A DNA stretch of 64,000 bases from Levilactobacillus hammesii DSM 16381 (GCF_001434395.1 NZ_AZFS01000045.1:37581-101580); one strand, 5' to 3'. Counted from the first letter of the stretch, positions 1 through 10,676 are shown. Program-made: numbers and translations. The notes: generated by a model from the letters alone, not told the origin.

Positions 1-65
1 ATGTAGTTGTGCACGGGGTCTAGAAACACTTTTTCGCGGGGTAACCGCGCTGTTGCGTAGCTCAC
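1..65 (-). CDS. HD-domain phosphohydrolase, N-terminal fragment (runs off the left edge)
   Basis: Only the first 21 codons are inside the window, read on the minus strand from a GTG at 65-63. The translation contains REKVFLDPVHNY, which matches the start of the YwfO-type HD-superfamily phosphohydrolases (EKVFxDPVHxYI). A clear AAGGAGG ribosome site lies at 79-71 (minus), about 8 bases before the GTG. These proteins are predicted metal-dependent nucleotide hydrolases; nothing catalytic is visible here because the HD motif lies further downstream. The family call rests on the start signature alone. Confidence 0.7.
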   Translation of the reverse strand, partial: MSYATARLPREKVFLDPVHNY

Positions 66-108
66 TGTGATTCCTCCTTACAATTTTTAATAGCCTGATA
101 GCTCGTGA

Positions 109-942
109 CTACTTGGCAGTTAACCGGGGCTGACGCCGGGCCATCTGTGCGGTCGCTCGATCCAGACTGGTGATGAACCGCGGTTCCGCCATCATGGCAG
201 CGAGCTTAGCCCGACCGACGCGCAAGCCAGCCGTTGAACAGGCCGTGATGAAGCGCTGCTCGGCGTCGTCCACCGTGAGTGGTTGGTGGCATAAAGCGGC
301 CGTCGTGGTCATGACGGCGGGATCCACGTCGGGAAAGTTCCAATCGTTGGGGTGATTTCCCAGACCTGCCTGGTAGAAGCTGCGAATCAGACTACCGCGC
401 ATCGCTTGATCGCCGGTAACACTGAGATAGAGCATGGTTACCAGGGAATGCGGACTGCGACGTTGGGCAATCCCCGCAATTTTGAGGCCATCCACACTGA
501 GGTCGTAGTCACCTGGGCAATAGGAGCGCGTAATCTCATAGTGTTTCAGAGAAAGCTCAGGCCAAGCCGCCGCGACCAATTGGGCCATCTGCGCATAAGC
601 CGCGTCGACGCTGAGGGCCGGTGTGGTCAGTGGGGAGAACAGGGAAACGTTCAGGACACCCCCATCGGCAACCACGGCGAGCCCCCCCGAATTACGGAGA
701 ACATAGTCGTAGCCATAACGTTGAACGGCATTAATCGCCGCTGGCAGTTCGGGAAGTCGTTTATCCTTGAGCCCCATAATTACCGTGGGCTGCATCGTCC
801 AGAAGTGTAGGATCGGTTGTTTGAGTACGGGTACCAGGTCAAGTAAGGCGTTGGTATAGCCAAAGGCCTGGTTCTTGTGATCGGCCGCAATGGGCGTGGT
901 CACGACTTGAATGCTGTCGGTTGGTAAGTCAAAAGGACCCAT
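109..942 (-). CDS. lipL: Octanoyl/lipoyl amidotransferase LipL (BPL/LPL family)
   Basis: Predicted to move an octanoyl or lipoyl group from GcvH-type carrier protein to the E2 subunits of 2-oxoacid dehydrogenases, in the cytoplasm. The BPL/LPL fold is recognised by RNSGGLAVVADGGVLNVSL (about residues 83-101), and by SYCPGDYDLS followed by DGLKIAGIAQRR. Cys142 sits where LipL amidotransferases carry the acyl-accepting cysteine and Lys154 is the conserved lysine; plain ligases (LplA) lack this Cys-Pro-Gly context. Length, 277 aa, is normal. The ATG at 942 is preferred over the GTG at 945 because the AGGTGG ribosome site (952-947) would be only one base from the GTG. It lies 43 bases upstream of, and on the same strand as, the HD phosphohydrolase, so the two may be cotranscribed. 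Confidence 0.8.
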   Translation of the reverse strand: MGPFDLPTDSIQVVTTPIAADHKNQAFGYTNALLDLVPVLKQPILHFWTMQPTVIMGLKDKRLPELPAAINAVQRYGYDYVLRNSGGLAVVADGGVLNVSLFSPLTTPALSVDAAYAQMAQLVAAAWPELSLKHYEITRSYCPGDYDLSVDGLKIAGIAQRRSPHSLVTMLYLSVTGDQAMRGSLIRSFYQAGLGNHPNDWNFPDVDPAVMTTTAALCHQPLTVDDAEQRFITACSTAGLRVGRAKLAAMMAEPRFITSLDRATAQMARRQPRLTAK

Positions 943-1165
943 CACGCCACCTGCTTTCGTGTAATCGTTTCAATGCTCTCATTATACTAGAAAATGTGGG
1001 CTACGTCATGGTCTGGACCAATCTGCTTTGACTTGAACCGCATATCGTTCCGTTTAACCGAGGTCATGGTGAAAGCAATCCCCCATCGGAAAGCATAAAA
1101 GGTAGGTTTTCCGCAGCAAATGAACTATAATTAGTCCAGACAATTCGCGGAAAGGAAGTGTGCAG

Positions 1166-1606
1166 ATGGATCAATTATCAGCGGGAGTGCCCGTGATGAT
1201 TCACCTAGAAACCCATATCAAACAAAACGATGACGTCTCTGACTATCAATTGGATGTTGATGGGCAGCTCGTTCAAATGGGGGTCAATCTATACTTACGG
1301 TACCTGGAACCCGATAATGACACCGGTGAAAAGACGCCAGTGACCATGAAGTTTACGCCGGAAGGGGAGGTGCACTTGACCCGGAACGCCGAGGCAGAGT
1401 TGCGCCTACACTTCATCAGTGGCAAACGCGTGACGGCCCGGTATAACACGCCTTATGGGGTGATGCCGATTGAGACGGTGACCCCTTATCTGGAAACGAG
1501 TTTTAAGGAAAAGCCATTCAGTGGCAATGTTAAAATTGATTATTTGCTCTATGCTGGCGAAGAATTAGTCGGGAACTACAAGATTAGATTGCATTTTACG
1601 GCATAA
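1166..1606 (+). CDS. DUF1934 (YwiB-like) small beta-barrel protein
   Basis: A 146-aa soluble protein with no signal peptide or membrane segment, made almost wholly of predicted beta strands with alternating charged and hydrophobic residues. Its length, its place just upstream of rpoE-pyrG and its pattern (MIHLETHIKQ near the start, LYLRYLEP, GNYKIRLHF at the end) fit the DUF1934 family, lipocalin-like barrels of unknown ligand. The ATG at 1166 is preferred over the GTG at 1160 because AAAGGAAG (1151-1158) touches the GTG but is 8-9 bases from the ATG. No biochemical role can be read from the sequence. Confidence 0.65.
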   Translation: MDQLSAGVPVMIHLETHIKQNDDVSDYQLDVDGQLVQMGVNLYLRYLEPDNDTGEKTPVTMKFTPEGEVHLTRNAEAELRLHFISGKRVTARYNTPYGVMPIETVTPYLETSFKEKPFSGNVKIDYLLYAGEELVGNYKIRLHFTA

Positions 1607-1650
1607 GCGAGTATCATATTTCGTAGACTGTGGAAAGGACGTGCACCAGT

Positions 1651-2310
1651 TTGGAATTAAAAGTCTTTGAGGGCCAGAATAAAAAGGAATTATCAATGAT
1701 CGAAGTTGCTCACGCCATTTTGTCGCAACACGGCGATGTTATGGCATTTGCTGACTTAGCGAACGCCGTCCAAGCTTATTTAGGCGACAGTGACGCCGAA
1801 GTTCGTGACCGGCTGTCCCAATTCTATACGGATTTAAATGTCGATGGTAGTTTCATTTCTCTGGGTGATAACCTTTGGGGACTGCGAACTTGGTATCCGT
1901 TTGAATCCATCGATGAAGCAACGGTTCACGCCGAGGAAGACGAAGATCAACCTAAGCGTAAGAAGCGTAAGAAGGTTAACGCCTTCTTAGCCGACACGAC
2001 CGATGACGATGATGTGATCGATTACGATGACGACGATCCAGAAGATGATGACACGACCGCCTACGCCGCCGATGATGACGACGATGACGATAGTGCTGCC
2101 ACTGGATCCGGGCCAGATTTGGGTAAGTTACAGACCGGCTTGGGCATCGATGACGATGACGAAGAAGACGATACAGAAGACATCCCTGATGGTATCGAAG
2201 ATCAGCTTTCTCAAATGGAAGCCCCAGATGATGATACCGACAATCTCGACTTTTCCGCCGATGACGACGAAGCCGACGATGATGAAGATGAAGACGACGA
2301 ACAGAAATAA
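1651..2310 (+). CDS. rpoE: RNA polymerase delta subunit
   Basis: Accessory subunit of Gram-positive RNA polymerase that promotes core recycling and transcription specificity. The N-terminal HARE-HTH domain (about residues 1-90) starts [20 protein letters not shown], the usual delta-subunit opening. From about residue 95 the protein is a basic patch (PKRKKRKK) followed by a disordered tail dominated by Asp and Glu, as in the family. The start is a TTG at 1651 with AGGAC at 1636-1640; an upstream in-frame GTG at 1630 would add residues absent from homologues. The tail has runs of GAT/GAC codons that could be prone to length change by slippage. pyrG follows, as in many Firmicutes. Confidence 0.93.
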   Translation: MELKVFEGQNKKELSMIEVAHAILSQHGDVMAFADLANAVQAYLGDSDAEVRDRLSQFYTDLNVDGSFISLGDNLWGLRTWYPFESIDEATVHAEEDEDQPKRKKRKKVNAFLADTTDDDDVIDYDDDDPEDDDTTAYAADDDDDDDSAATGSGPDLGKLQTGLGIDDDDEEDDTEDIPDGIEDQLSQMEAPDDDTDNLDFSADDDEADDDEDEDDEQK

Positions 2311-2325
2311 ATTTTCAAAGTTCGC

Positions 2326-2361
2326 TTGACCTCTAGCCAAAAAACAGGTACTATATTTTTT

Positions 2362-2362
<1 letters not shown>
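2326..2362 (+). promoter_or_regulatory. pyrG promoter with GGGCTC initiation sequence
   Basis: TTGACC (2326-2331), 17-bp spacer, TACTAT (2349-2354). The expected start is the first G of GGGCTCC at 2362, seven bases after the -10. A transcript beginning GGGC is the signature of pyrG genes controlled by reiterative G addition. Confidence 0.85.
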
Positions 2363-4087
<1,725 letters not shown>

Positions 4088-4140
4088 GTTTCAACGGCTA
4101 ACTTAAAAATAATTAGTATTTTTAAATTGAATCCAAATAA

Positions 4141-4185
4141 AAGCTGTAAACTCACAAATGATCAAGTGAGTTTACAGCTTTTTTT
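4141..4185 (+). terminator. Rho-independent terminator of pyrG
   Basis: Perfect 15-bp stem, AAGCTGTAAACTCAC (4141-4155) with GTGAGTTTACAGCTT (4166-4180), followed by T residues. It lies between the convergent pyrG and marR genes; the minus strand also reads into TTTTATTT, so it may act in both directions. Confidence 0.9.
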
Positions 4186-4207
4186 GCACTATTAATGGCC
4201 GTGGATT

Positions 4208-4630
4208 TTAGTCTACCTCAATAATACTGGTCACCGCCGCCTCAATCGCCGGAATCAGCGGACTGTTGGCATCGATACCCGTTTGGTCGAAGCGCGCCTG
4301 CCACCAGCTGCGGCGGATCTTCTGGACCTGATTGACGACGTCTTCGCCGGCCGTGGTCAGCGTGAGCAGCTGGGTCTTACCCGTACCGGCCGTTTTAGTC
4401 AGATAGCCCAGCCCCAGAATTTTATTAACTTCGCGGGTGGTTAGCCCCTTGTCGATGACCAAAGTCTTGGCAACTTGGTTTTGATTAATTGCGGGATGTT
4501 CGTGAACCGTCAGTAAAACACAGGCGGCCGTCGGATTTAACCCTAATTTTGCAAACGCTTCACGGGTGTCCTTATAGTATTTACGGTGCAGAATCGAAAT
4601 GTCCTGCGCCAGATAACCGAGATCTTTCAT
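4208..4630 (-). CDS. MarR-family transcriptional regulator, divergent from alsS
   Basis: A 140-aa winged-helix regulator. The MarR core is visible as NPTAACVLLTVHEHPAINQN, then recognition-helix region LVIDKGLTTREVNKILGLGYLTK and the wing (TGKTQLLTLTTAGEDVV). The ATG at 4630 has GGAGAAGGGAG upstream on the minus strand. It is transcribed divergently from alsS across a 116-bp region with two GTTGAC-type inverted repeats covering both promoters, so it probably represses itself and controls alsS-alsD. A small acid such as pyruvate or acetate is a possible effector, but the sequence does not show the ligand. Classical Bacillus als operons use a LysR regulator (AlsR), so this is a different control scheme. 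Confidence 0.85.
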   Translation of the reverse strand: MKDLGYLAQDISILHRKYYKDTREAFAKLGLNPTAACVLLTVHEHPAINQNQVAKTLVIDKGLTTREVNKILGLGYLTKTAGTGKTQLLTLTTAGEDVVNQVQKIRRSWWQARFDQTGIDANSPLIPAIEAAVTSIIEVD

Positions 4631-4659
4631 AGGTGACTCCCTTCTCCGAAATGTTCTGT

Positions 4660-4711
4660 GTTGACAAAACAACTTAATGCCATTATGATGAATCTAAGTT
4701 GACTTGTCAAC
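4660..4711. promoter_or_regulatory. Divergent marR/alsS promoters with paired MarR-type operators
   Basis: Plus strand: TTGACA (4661-4666), 17 bp, TATGAT (4684-4689) for alsS. Minus strand: TTGACA (4710-4705), 17 bp, CATAAT (4687-4682) for marR. The two -10 boxes overlap. A perfect palindrome GTTGAC-TT-GTCAAC (4698-4711) covers the marR -35, and a related imperfect site GTTGACAAAACAAC (4660-4673) covers the alsS -35. Their centres are 38 bp apart. Confidence 0.8.
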
Positions 4712-4746
4712 ACGACTAAATTAATGATTAAAAAGGCGGGGTAACG

Positions 4747-6423
4747 GTGAAAGATACGAAGACTGGTGCACAAGCACTGATTCAAAGCATGATTAATCAA
4801 GGTATTAAGTATGTTTTTGGTATTCCAGGAGCCAAGGTCGATCAACTTTTTGAAGGGATTCAATACAGTGAGGATCCCCGGGCGCCTAAGCTAATCATCA
4901 CGCGACACGAACAGAATGCCGCGATGATTGCCTCCGGGATCGGTCGCTTGACCGGTAAGCCAGGCGTGGTGGCAACCACGTCTGGTCCCGGAGTGTCTAA
5001 CCTGACGACCGGCCTCATTACGGCTACGGCCGAAGGGGACCCCGTCATCGCTTTAGGTGGGCAAGTGCCCCAAGACGATATTGGCCGGTTGACCCATCAG
5101 AGTATTCCTAGCAAGGAGCTGTTGAGCTCGGCCACCAAGTCTAGCGTGGAAGTGCAAAACGCCAACAGTCTCTCTGAAGCCTTTGCCAACGCCTACCAAA
5201 CGGCCGTTGCGCCCAAGGCGGGTGCCACCTTTATTTCCCTGCCACAAAACGTGTTGAACGGCGACGTTGACCGGCCAGAAATCAAGGCTGTGCCGACGGT
5301 TGATCAGGGGGTTGCGGATGTGGCCACCGTTGATGCCATTGTGGAAAAGATCCAACACGCCAAACTACCGGTTATCTTAGCCGGGATGCGGGCTTCCGCT
5401 AGTGACGTAACGGCAGCTATTCGCGAGCTCTTACAACACGCAGCGATTCCAGTCGTTGAGACTTTCCAAGGTGCCGGGGTTGTTTCACGCGACCTGGTCA
5501 CCAACTACTTTGGTCGGGTTGGCCTGTTCCGCAACCAGGTCGGAGATAATCTATTGAAGCAAAGTGACCTGGTCATCACCGTGGGGTACGATCCCGTGGA
5601 ATACGAAGCGCGGATCTGGAATGCCGATCGGACGGGGGATGTCATCAGCTTAGACAGTGTGGTTCCCGAAATTACCACGGATTACCAACCCGAAATGGTG
5701 GTGCACGCCGATATTGCGAAGACGCTGCGGGCCATTGTCCAAAAATTGCCTGCTAACTGGGCACTCGCGGAGGATGTTCAGGCCGAGCTCGACAAGTCCG
5801 GCAAGACCTTGGCTGCCCAGGCCGAAGCACCGGCGGCCGATGACGAACACGGGATTCATCCGTTGGCGATCATCCAAGCCCTCCAGAATAAGGTGAACGA
5901 TGAGACCACGGTGACCGTGGATGTCGGTAGCTTTTACATCTGGATGGCGCGCTACTTCCGGAGTTACCAACCACGGCACCTGCTCTTCAGTAACGGGATG
6001 CAGACGCTAGGGGTAGCCTTCCCTTGGGCGGTTGCGGCCGCACTGGAACGTCCCGGCCAGCCGATTGTTTCGGTTGCTGGTGACGGTGGCTTCCTGTTCA
6101 CCAGTCAGGAACTGGAAACGGCTGTTCGTTTGAAATTACCCATTGTTCAGTTGATTTGGGACGATGGCGCCTATGACATGGTTAAATTTCAAGAAATTGC
6201 CAAATATGGACGTGAAGCCGGGGTAAGCTTTGGTCCCGTTGACTACGTGAAGTACGCTGAAAGCTTTGGTGCAACGGGCTTCCGGGTTGATCATGCGGCC
6301 GATTTGGCTGGCACACTGGATCAAGCCTTCCAGACTGAAGGGCCAGTGGTCGTTCAGATTCCGGTTGACTATCGGGACAATTTAAAACTAAAATCATTAT
6401 TGTTGAAAGATGTTTTAAGCTAA
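4747..6423 (+). CDS. alsS: Catabolic acetolactate synthase
   Basis: Thiamine-diphosphate enzyme joining two pyruvates into 2-acetolactate with release of CO2. The 558-aa chain has the three usual domains: the N-terminal Pyr domain with the cofactor-activating Glu in HEQNAAMIASG, a central domain around residues 190-330, and the C-terminal PP domain with VAGDGGFLFTSQEL. The absence of a regulatory-subunit gene nearby and the adjoining decarboxylase point to the catabolic AlsS type used for pyruvate overflow and acid control, not branched-chain amino-acid synthesis. The start is GTG at 4747 with AAGGCGGGG upstream. alsD follows after 13 bases. Confidence 0.93.
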   Translation: MKDTKTGAQALIQSMINQGIKYVFGIPGAKVDQLFEGIQYSEDPRAPKLIITRHEQNAAMIASGIGRLTGKPGVVATTSGPGVSNLTTGLITATAEGDPVIALGGQVPQDDIGRLTHQSIPSKELLSSATKSSVEVQNANSLSEAFANAYQTAVAPKAGATFISLPQNVLNGDVDRPEIKAVPTVDQGVADVATVDAIVEKIQHAKLPVILAGMRASASDVTAAIRELLQHAAIPVVETFQGAGVVSRDLVTNYFGRVGLFRNQVGDNLLKQSDLVITVGYDPVEYEARIWNADRTGDVISLDSVVPEITTDYQPEMVVHADIAKTLRAIVQKLPANWALAEDVQAELDKSGKTLAAQAEAPAADDEHGIHPLAIIQALQNKVNDETTVTVDVGSFYIWMARYFRSYQPRHLLFSNGMQTLGVAFPWAVAAALERPGQPIVSVAGDGGFLFTSQELETAVRLKLPIVQLIWDDGAYDMVKFQEIAKYGREAGVSFGPVDYVKYAESFGATGFRVDHAADLAGTLDQAFQTEGPVVVQIPVDYRDNLKLKSLLLKDVLS

Positions 6424-6436
6424 AGGGAGTAATGAT

Positions 6437-7144
6437 ATGAATGAAACAACCTTGTATCAACACGGTACCTTGGCCTTGCTGGTCCCTGGCTTACTGACGG
6501 GGACGTTAACCATGAAAGAATTGTTAGCGCACGGTGACACGGGTATCGGAACCGGTGAGGGCCTTGACGGCGAGCTGATTATTTTGGACGGCAAGCCTTA
6601 TCAGGTCAACAATCGTGGCGAAGTCAATGTCGTCCCGAATGACTTTACGTTGCCATTTGCCAACAGTCATTTTGCGGCTTATCGGCCCCTGATGACGGTG
6701 GAAAATGCGACGCAGGAAGAACTGCACGATCAGGTTCTGGGCTTGACCCACGATGCCAACACGTTCTTCTCAATCTTAGTGAAGGGGACCTTCACGAACG
6801 TCAAGACACGGGCGGTTGCCAAGTCCAGTCGGCCATTCAAGTCTTTGGCCGAGACGGCTAAGCAGCAGAGTGTCTTTGACCGTAAAGAGGTTGAAGGGAC
6901 CTTACTGGGGTACTATTCGCCACAACTGTTCGATGGGGCTGCAGTGGGCGGTTACCATGATCACTTTCTATCAGCCGCCCATGACTTTGGCGGTCACCTC
7001 TTAGGTTTTGGCACGGTCACTGGCGAAGTCCAAGTGCAGACGTTCTCAACCTTGGAACAACATCTGCCGGTCGACGATGACGCTTATCGCAACCACGACT
7101 TTTCCCAGGATGACATCATGGGAGCCATTCACCAGGCGGAATAG
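6437..7144 (+). CDS. alsD: Alpha-acetolactate decarboxylase
   Basis: Converts 2-acetolactate to acetoin, completing the pyruvate-to-acetoin route started by AlsS. The 235-aa protein shows the family signatures: GDTGIGTGEGLDGELIILDG near residue 33, a glutamate-containing VEGTLLGYYSPQLFDG, and GGYHDHFLSAAHDFGGHLLGF, whose histidines bind the catalytic zinc. The gene starts 13 bases after alsS with AAGGGAG as ribosome site, so the two form one operon ending at the hairpin at about 7169. Confidence 0.95.
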   Translation: MNETTLYQHGTLALLVPGLLTGTLTMKELLAHGDTGIGTGEGLDGELIILDGKPYQVNNRGEVNVVPNDFTLPFANSHFAAYRPLMTVENATQEELHDQVLGLTHDANTFFSILVKGTFTNVKTRAVAKSSRPFKSLAETAKQQSVFDRKEVEGTLLGYYSPQLFDGAAVGGYHDHFLSAAHDFGGHLLGFGTVTGEVQVQTFSTLEQHLPVDDDAYRNHDFSQDDIMGAIHQAE

Positions 7145-7168
7145 CGACCATTCAAATACAAATTAAAA

Positions 7169-7206
7169 ATGGCACGCAAATCAATTTTGATTTGCGCGCC
7201 ATTTTA
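7169..7206. terminator. Bidirectional terminator between alsD and the ABC exporter gene
   Basis: AATGGCACGCAAATCA and TTGATTTGCGCGCCATT form a long stem with one mismatch, flanked by TTTTA on the plus side and TTTTTAATTT on the minus side. It serves both convergent genes. Confidence 0.85.
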
Positions 7207-7235
7207 GTTAGCGATAAAAGTTAAATTTAGCGAAT

Positions 7236-9569
7236 TTATTCGGAACGTAATGCCGTGGCCGCGTCCTTCTTAGCCGCCATCCGTGCTGGGATGTGACCAC
7301 CCAACATCGTCAGAACGGTACTGATGATAATCAGGACAATTCCGTGGACGGGGTTCAAGTGGGCGACGTTACTCAGATCGGTGATACTCTTGAGCACCAC
7401 ATTGATGGGGAACGTCAGGAGCCAAGCAATCACGACACCCAAGACCCCGGAGCCGACACCGAGGATAAAGGTTTCAGCGTCAAATACCCGTGTGATGTCC
7501 TTCTTCCGGGCACCCAAGGCCTTCAAGATCCCAATTTCCTTGGTTCGTTCGAGAACGGACGTGTAGGTAATGATGGCGATCATGATCATACTCGTGACCA
7601 GAGAAATTCCGGCAAAGGCAACTAAGACGTAGGTGATGGCACTCATCAGCCCACCCGTCAGGTCGGAAACGGTCCCGGCCATATCGGTGTAAATCACCTT
7701 ATCAGCCTTGCTCTTACCCTTGTTGTATTTATCTAGGTACGTCAACACCTTGTCCTTGTTCTTGAAGGTGTTGGGGTAGATCAAAATACCAGAAGGCGTG
7801 GTCGAACCACCCAGATAACTCACCAGGCTGGCCTTGGTATCCTTGTTAACGGTTTGGCCGGTCATGACATTGCTGTCGGATTTTTTCTGGGCCTTAACGA
7901 TTGCGGAATTCTTGTTGGCGTTGATGATATTTTGAGTCAGCTTGTCGCTGTAAACAATACCTGAGGACAGGACGTTTTCAGAAGACTTGGCCTTTACCCG
8001 TAAGATTCCGGCAATCCGAATGGTTGTGTTGTTCTTGTTATTGTAGAGACTGTTCGTGGCCTTGTTAGGCACGTAATTGCCGGTAGGGAGACTTTGATAG
8101 TAGTCGTTGTTGTTGACGACCTTGATCTTGGTCCCGACAATCTTGTTGTAATTCAACTTTTGATTATCCTTGACGTCAAAGTTTAAATTCTTCAGCGCAT
8201 TGATATTAGCGGAGTTGTCACGGTCAACCAACAGGATGACGTCATTGGCACTCTTGGGGTAACTTCCGGCAATCACTTTGTAGTGCTTCTTCAGGAAGTT
8301 GGTGCCCCCATCACTGGCACTAGGATAAACGGAACCACCGACCCCAGTGGAACTGGTCATGGCAGCGGACATCGCATTATTATTACCATTGCTGCTACTG
8401 TCGGCGTTGGAGAAGGAAACCGTCTTGGTCTTACCATTGGTTTGTCGCAAGAGGTTCATGCCCGTCGCGTAAGTGTAGGTGATGTTTTTACTTAAGTCAG
8501 GGTTAATGTTTTTAACATATTTTAAGTAACTCTTGGTAATCTTATTCTGGTGGACGGATTTGTCGGCGTCACTGATCTTGGCCACCACTTTGGTTGACTT
8601 GGTGGTCTTCTTATTGTTCTGTGGACCGGTCGTTGACGAATCTTGGGCCGTCTGTGAAATGGTAATGGGGAACTGCGCCAGCGTGTTGGACTGGGTCTTG
8701 TTGATCTGCGTCTGGAAACCGTTGGACAGTGCCAGCACAATCGCAATCCCGATGATCCCAATACTGGAGGCGAATGCCGTCAGAGCCGTTCGTCCCTTCT
8801 TGGTACGAATGTTGTTGAAGGAAAGTTTCAACGCCGTCCAGAAGGTCATCTTGGTCTTCTTTAACTTGAATTGGGCGGCATCGGTATGACCATCGTAAGG
8901 GTCGGAATCGTGTTGAATCTGACCATCGGCGAATTCGATGATCCGATCGGCGTACTCATGCGCCAGGTCGGGGTTATGGGTGACCATAATGACCAACCGT
9001 TCGGCGGAGAGCTCCTTGATGAGCTTCATGATTTCTTCACTGGTCCCGGTATCCAGGGCACCAGTTGGTTCATCACACAACAGGATTTCTGGCTCGTTGG
9101 CAATGGCTCGGGCAATGGCGACCCGTTGCAACTGGCCACCGGACAACTGGTTGGGCTTTTTGTTAATGTGGTCGGTCAAACCGACACGATCGAGGGCCTT
9201 ACGGGCTTTTTCCTTCTTCTCGGCACTGGAGACACCACTCAACGTCATTCCCATTTCGACGTTGTCGAGGATGCTCAGGTGACTGATGATGTTGTAACTT
9301 TGGAAAATGAACCCGACGGAATTATTCCGGTAGGCGTCCCAATCGGCGGCGGAGAAATCCTTGGTGGAACGACCTTCAATGGCCAGATCGCCGGAATCGT
9401 AGATGTCCAATCCACCGATACCATTCAACATGGTCGTCTTCCCGGAACCACTAGGGCCGAGGATTGCGACGAATTCTTGGGAACGGAATGCGACGGAAAC
9501 ATCGTCGAGGGCTTTCGTGACGGAGTCTCCCACGTAGTAATATTTTTTGATGTGTTTAAGTTCCAGCAT
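7236..9569 (-). CDS. MacB-type ABC transporter, fused ATPase and FtsX-like permease
   Basis: A 777-aa half-transporter expected to work as a dimer. Residues 1-225 are the ATPase: Walker A GPSGSGKT (38-45), signature LSGGQ (142-146), Walker B ILLCDEPTG (162-170), H-loop MVTHNPD. After a linker comes one membrane helix (about 252-276), a Ser/Asn/Thr/Lys-rich extracellular domain of about 330 residues, then three C-terminal helices with the FtsX-type ending (TKEIGILKALGARKKDI after the first). This layout belongs to the MacB/YknYZ/LolCDE mechanotransmission group, which exports peptides, antibiotics or surface molecules. Substrate is unknown. A TetR-family gene is divergent 530 bp away and is its likely regulator. 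AAGGATTATTTTA precedes the start. Confidence 0.9.
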   Translation of the reverse strand: MLELKHIKKYYYVGDSVTKALDDVSVAFRSQEFVAILGPSGSGKTTMLNGIGGLDIYDSGDLAIEGRSTKDFSAADWDAYRNNSVGFIFQSYNIISHLSILDNVEMGMTLSGVSSAEKKEKARKALDRVGLTDHINKKPNQLSGGQLQRVAIARAIANEPEILLCDEPTGALDTGTSEEIMKLIKELSAERLVIMVTHNPDLAHEYADRIIEFADGQIQHDSDPYDGHTDAAQFKLKKTKMTFWTALKLSFNNIRTKKGRTALTAFASSIGIIGIAIVLALSNGFQTQINKTQSNTLAQFPITISQTAQDSSTTGPQNNKKTTKSTKVVAKISDADKSVHQNKITKSYLKYVKNINPDLSKNITYTYATGMNLLRQTNGKTKTVSFSNADSSSNGNNNAMSAAMTSSTGVGGSVYPSASDGGTNFLKKHYKVIAGSYPKSANDVILLVDRDNSANINALKNLNFDVKDNQKLNYNKIVGTKIKVVNNNDYYQSLPTGNYVPNKATNSLYNNKNNTTIRIAGILRVKAKSSENVLSSGIVYSDKLTQNIINANKNSAIVKAQKKSDSNVMTGQTVNKDTKASLVSYLGGSTTPSGILIYPNTFKNKDKVLTYLDKYNKGKSKADKVIYTDMAGTVSDLTGGLMSAITYVLVAFAGISLVTSMIMIAIITYTSVLERTKEIGILKALGARKKDITRVFDAETFILGVGSGVLGVVIAWLLTFPINVVLKSITDLSNVAHLNPVHGIVLIIISTVLTMLGGHIPARMAAKKDAATALRSE

Positions 9570-10099
9570 TTAAAATAATCCTTCCATTTTTTGAATTCGG
9601 CTGTTGTTCACGGTGCTTTTCTGATAAACTAGACATTAATGCAACACCGTGTCTTACATCATAAAAATAAATGCTTTAATTGGCAAGCGCCAATGTAAGC
9701 TGAACTGTTGTAAAAGCGACACTTTTGTCAAAAATGTTGTAAACATGAAAACGTGGGGCACTGGTCTTACGGCAATTGTCGGTGTGACCGTGTCCCGTAC
9801 TTAAACATTGGCCGGCAGTTCGTTAAGCGATGTCACTTACCGAACACGAGTGATATGCGTGACGTTTTCGGCTACTCGTTAGAAAATGTGACTGATCAAA
9901 AGATTCTGAGAGTCGCAATGTCAGCACAGTGGCGTCTTTTCGATTAACCGTGCTAGGTGTTCTCAACAGTCAGTCATGACTGGCTTTAACTTTACAGGAA
10001 GTCGGCCGAAAGCGCACGTAAAGTTGCTTATAATTAATTCGTTAGTCCCGCGAACTTTGTGGCGCGGACTGACGATTTGGTCAAATAGGAGTGAAATCT
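9570..10099. promoter_or_regulatory. 530-bp divergent regulatory region between the ABC exporter and tetR
   Basis: No credible gene is seen. For the exporter (minus strand): TTGCCA (9686-9681), 17 bp, TATGAT (9663-9658). The -35 lies inside an inverted repeat ATTGGC-AAGC-GCCAAT (9679-9694), a possible operator. A second palindrome ATGTT-GTA-AACAT lies at 9734-9746. For tetR (plus strand): -10 TATAAT (10029-10034) with a poor -35, flanked by the separated repeat ACTTTAC (9989-9995) and GTAAAGT (10018-10024). The tetR leader holds a hairpin AGTCCCGCG..CGCGGACT (about 10044-10071). Confidence 0.6.
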
Positions 10100-10636
10100 A
10101 TGGTTGGTGTGAAAAATAATCGGCGCGCCCGGTATACCCAGCGGGTGATCCAGGAGACTGTGCTTTCCTTGCTAGAGAGTAAACCGATTAACGCCATTTC
10201 GGTAACGGAAGTTTGTGCGCAGGCCGATGTCAACCGGACAACGTTCTACCGGTACTATACGGACGTCTACGATTGCGTAGAGAGCATTGAGAAAGCCTTT
10301 GTTAAATCGTTACACCCATTGGCGGGGGCGACGCCTAGTCAAGCCTTAGAGCACCTGTTAACGGCGTTCTATGAGGACAAGAAGCTGAGTAATCTTGTTT
10401 TTGTGGAAGGGAAGACCAAGCTCCTTGAACGGATGCAGGACCTGATGGCCCACACGGGGCCGAAGCCGCCAATGATTGCGGATTACCAGGGCGCTTATAT
10501 TGGCGCTGGGCTACAGAATATTTTAAAGAAGTGGGTGAAGGACGGTATGCCCGAGACCCCACATAAATTGACGCAAATCATTATCGACACCATTCTAGCC
10601 AAGAACCTTGATGACCTCCGTGATGAGGTTTTATAG
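10100..10636 (+). CDS. TetR/AcrR-family transcriptional regulator
   Basis: A 178-aa regulator. The N-terminal HTH is clear: RYTQRVIQETVLSLLESKPINAISV followed by VCAQADVNRTTFYRYYTDVYDCV (about residues 10-58). The C-terminal ligand-binding half is not diagnostic. The ATG at 10100 with AGGAG at 10087-10091 is preferred; the GTG at 10091 overlaps that ribosome site. It is divergent from the MacB-type exporter and probably represses it, releasing it when the exported compound is bound. murA downstream has its own promoter. Confidence 0.87.
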   Translation: MVGVKNNRRARYTQRVIQETVLSLLESKPINAISVTEVCAQADVNRTTFYRYYTDVYDCVESIEKAFVKSLHPLAGATPSQALEHLLTAFYEDKKLSNLVFVEGKTKLLERMQDLMAHTGPKPPMIADYQGAYIGAGLQNILKKWVKDGMPETPHKLTQIIIDTILAKNLDDLRDEVL

Positions 10637-10676
10637 TCGGCTAATATTACATTTTAGCCAGAATCCCGGGAAAGTG

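Noticed and set aside
352..810. Plus-strand frame inside lipL
   Set aside because: Antisense shadow of a well-supported gene; no ribosome site or recognisable domain.
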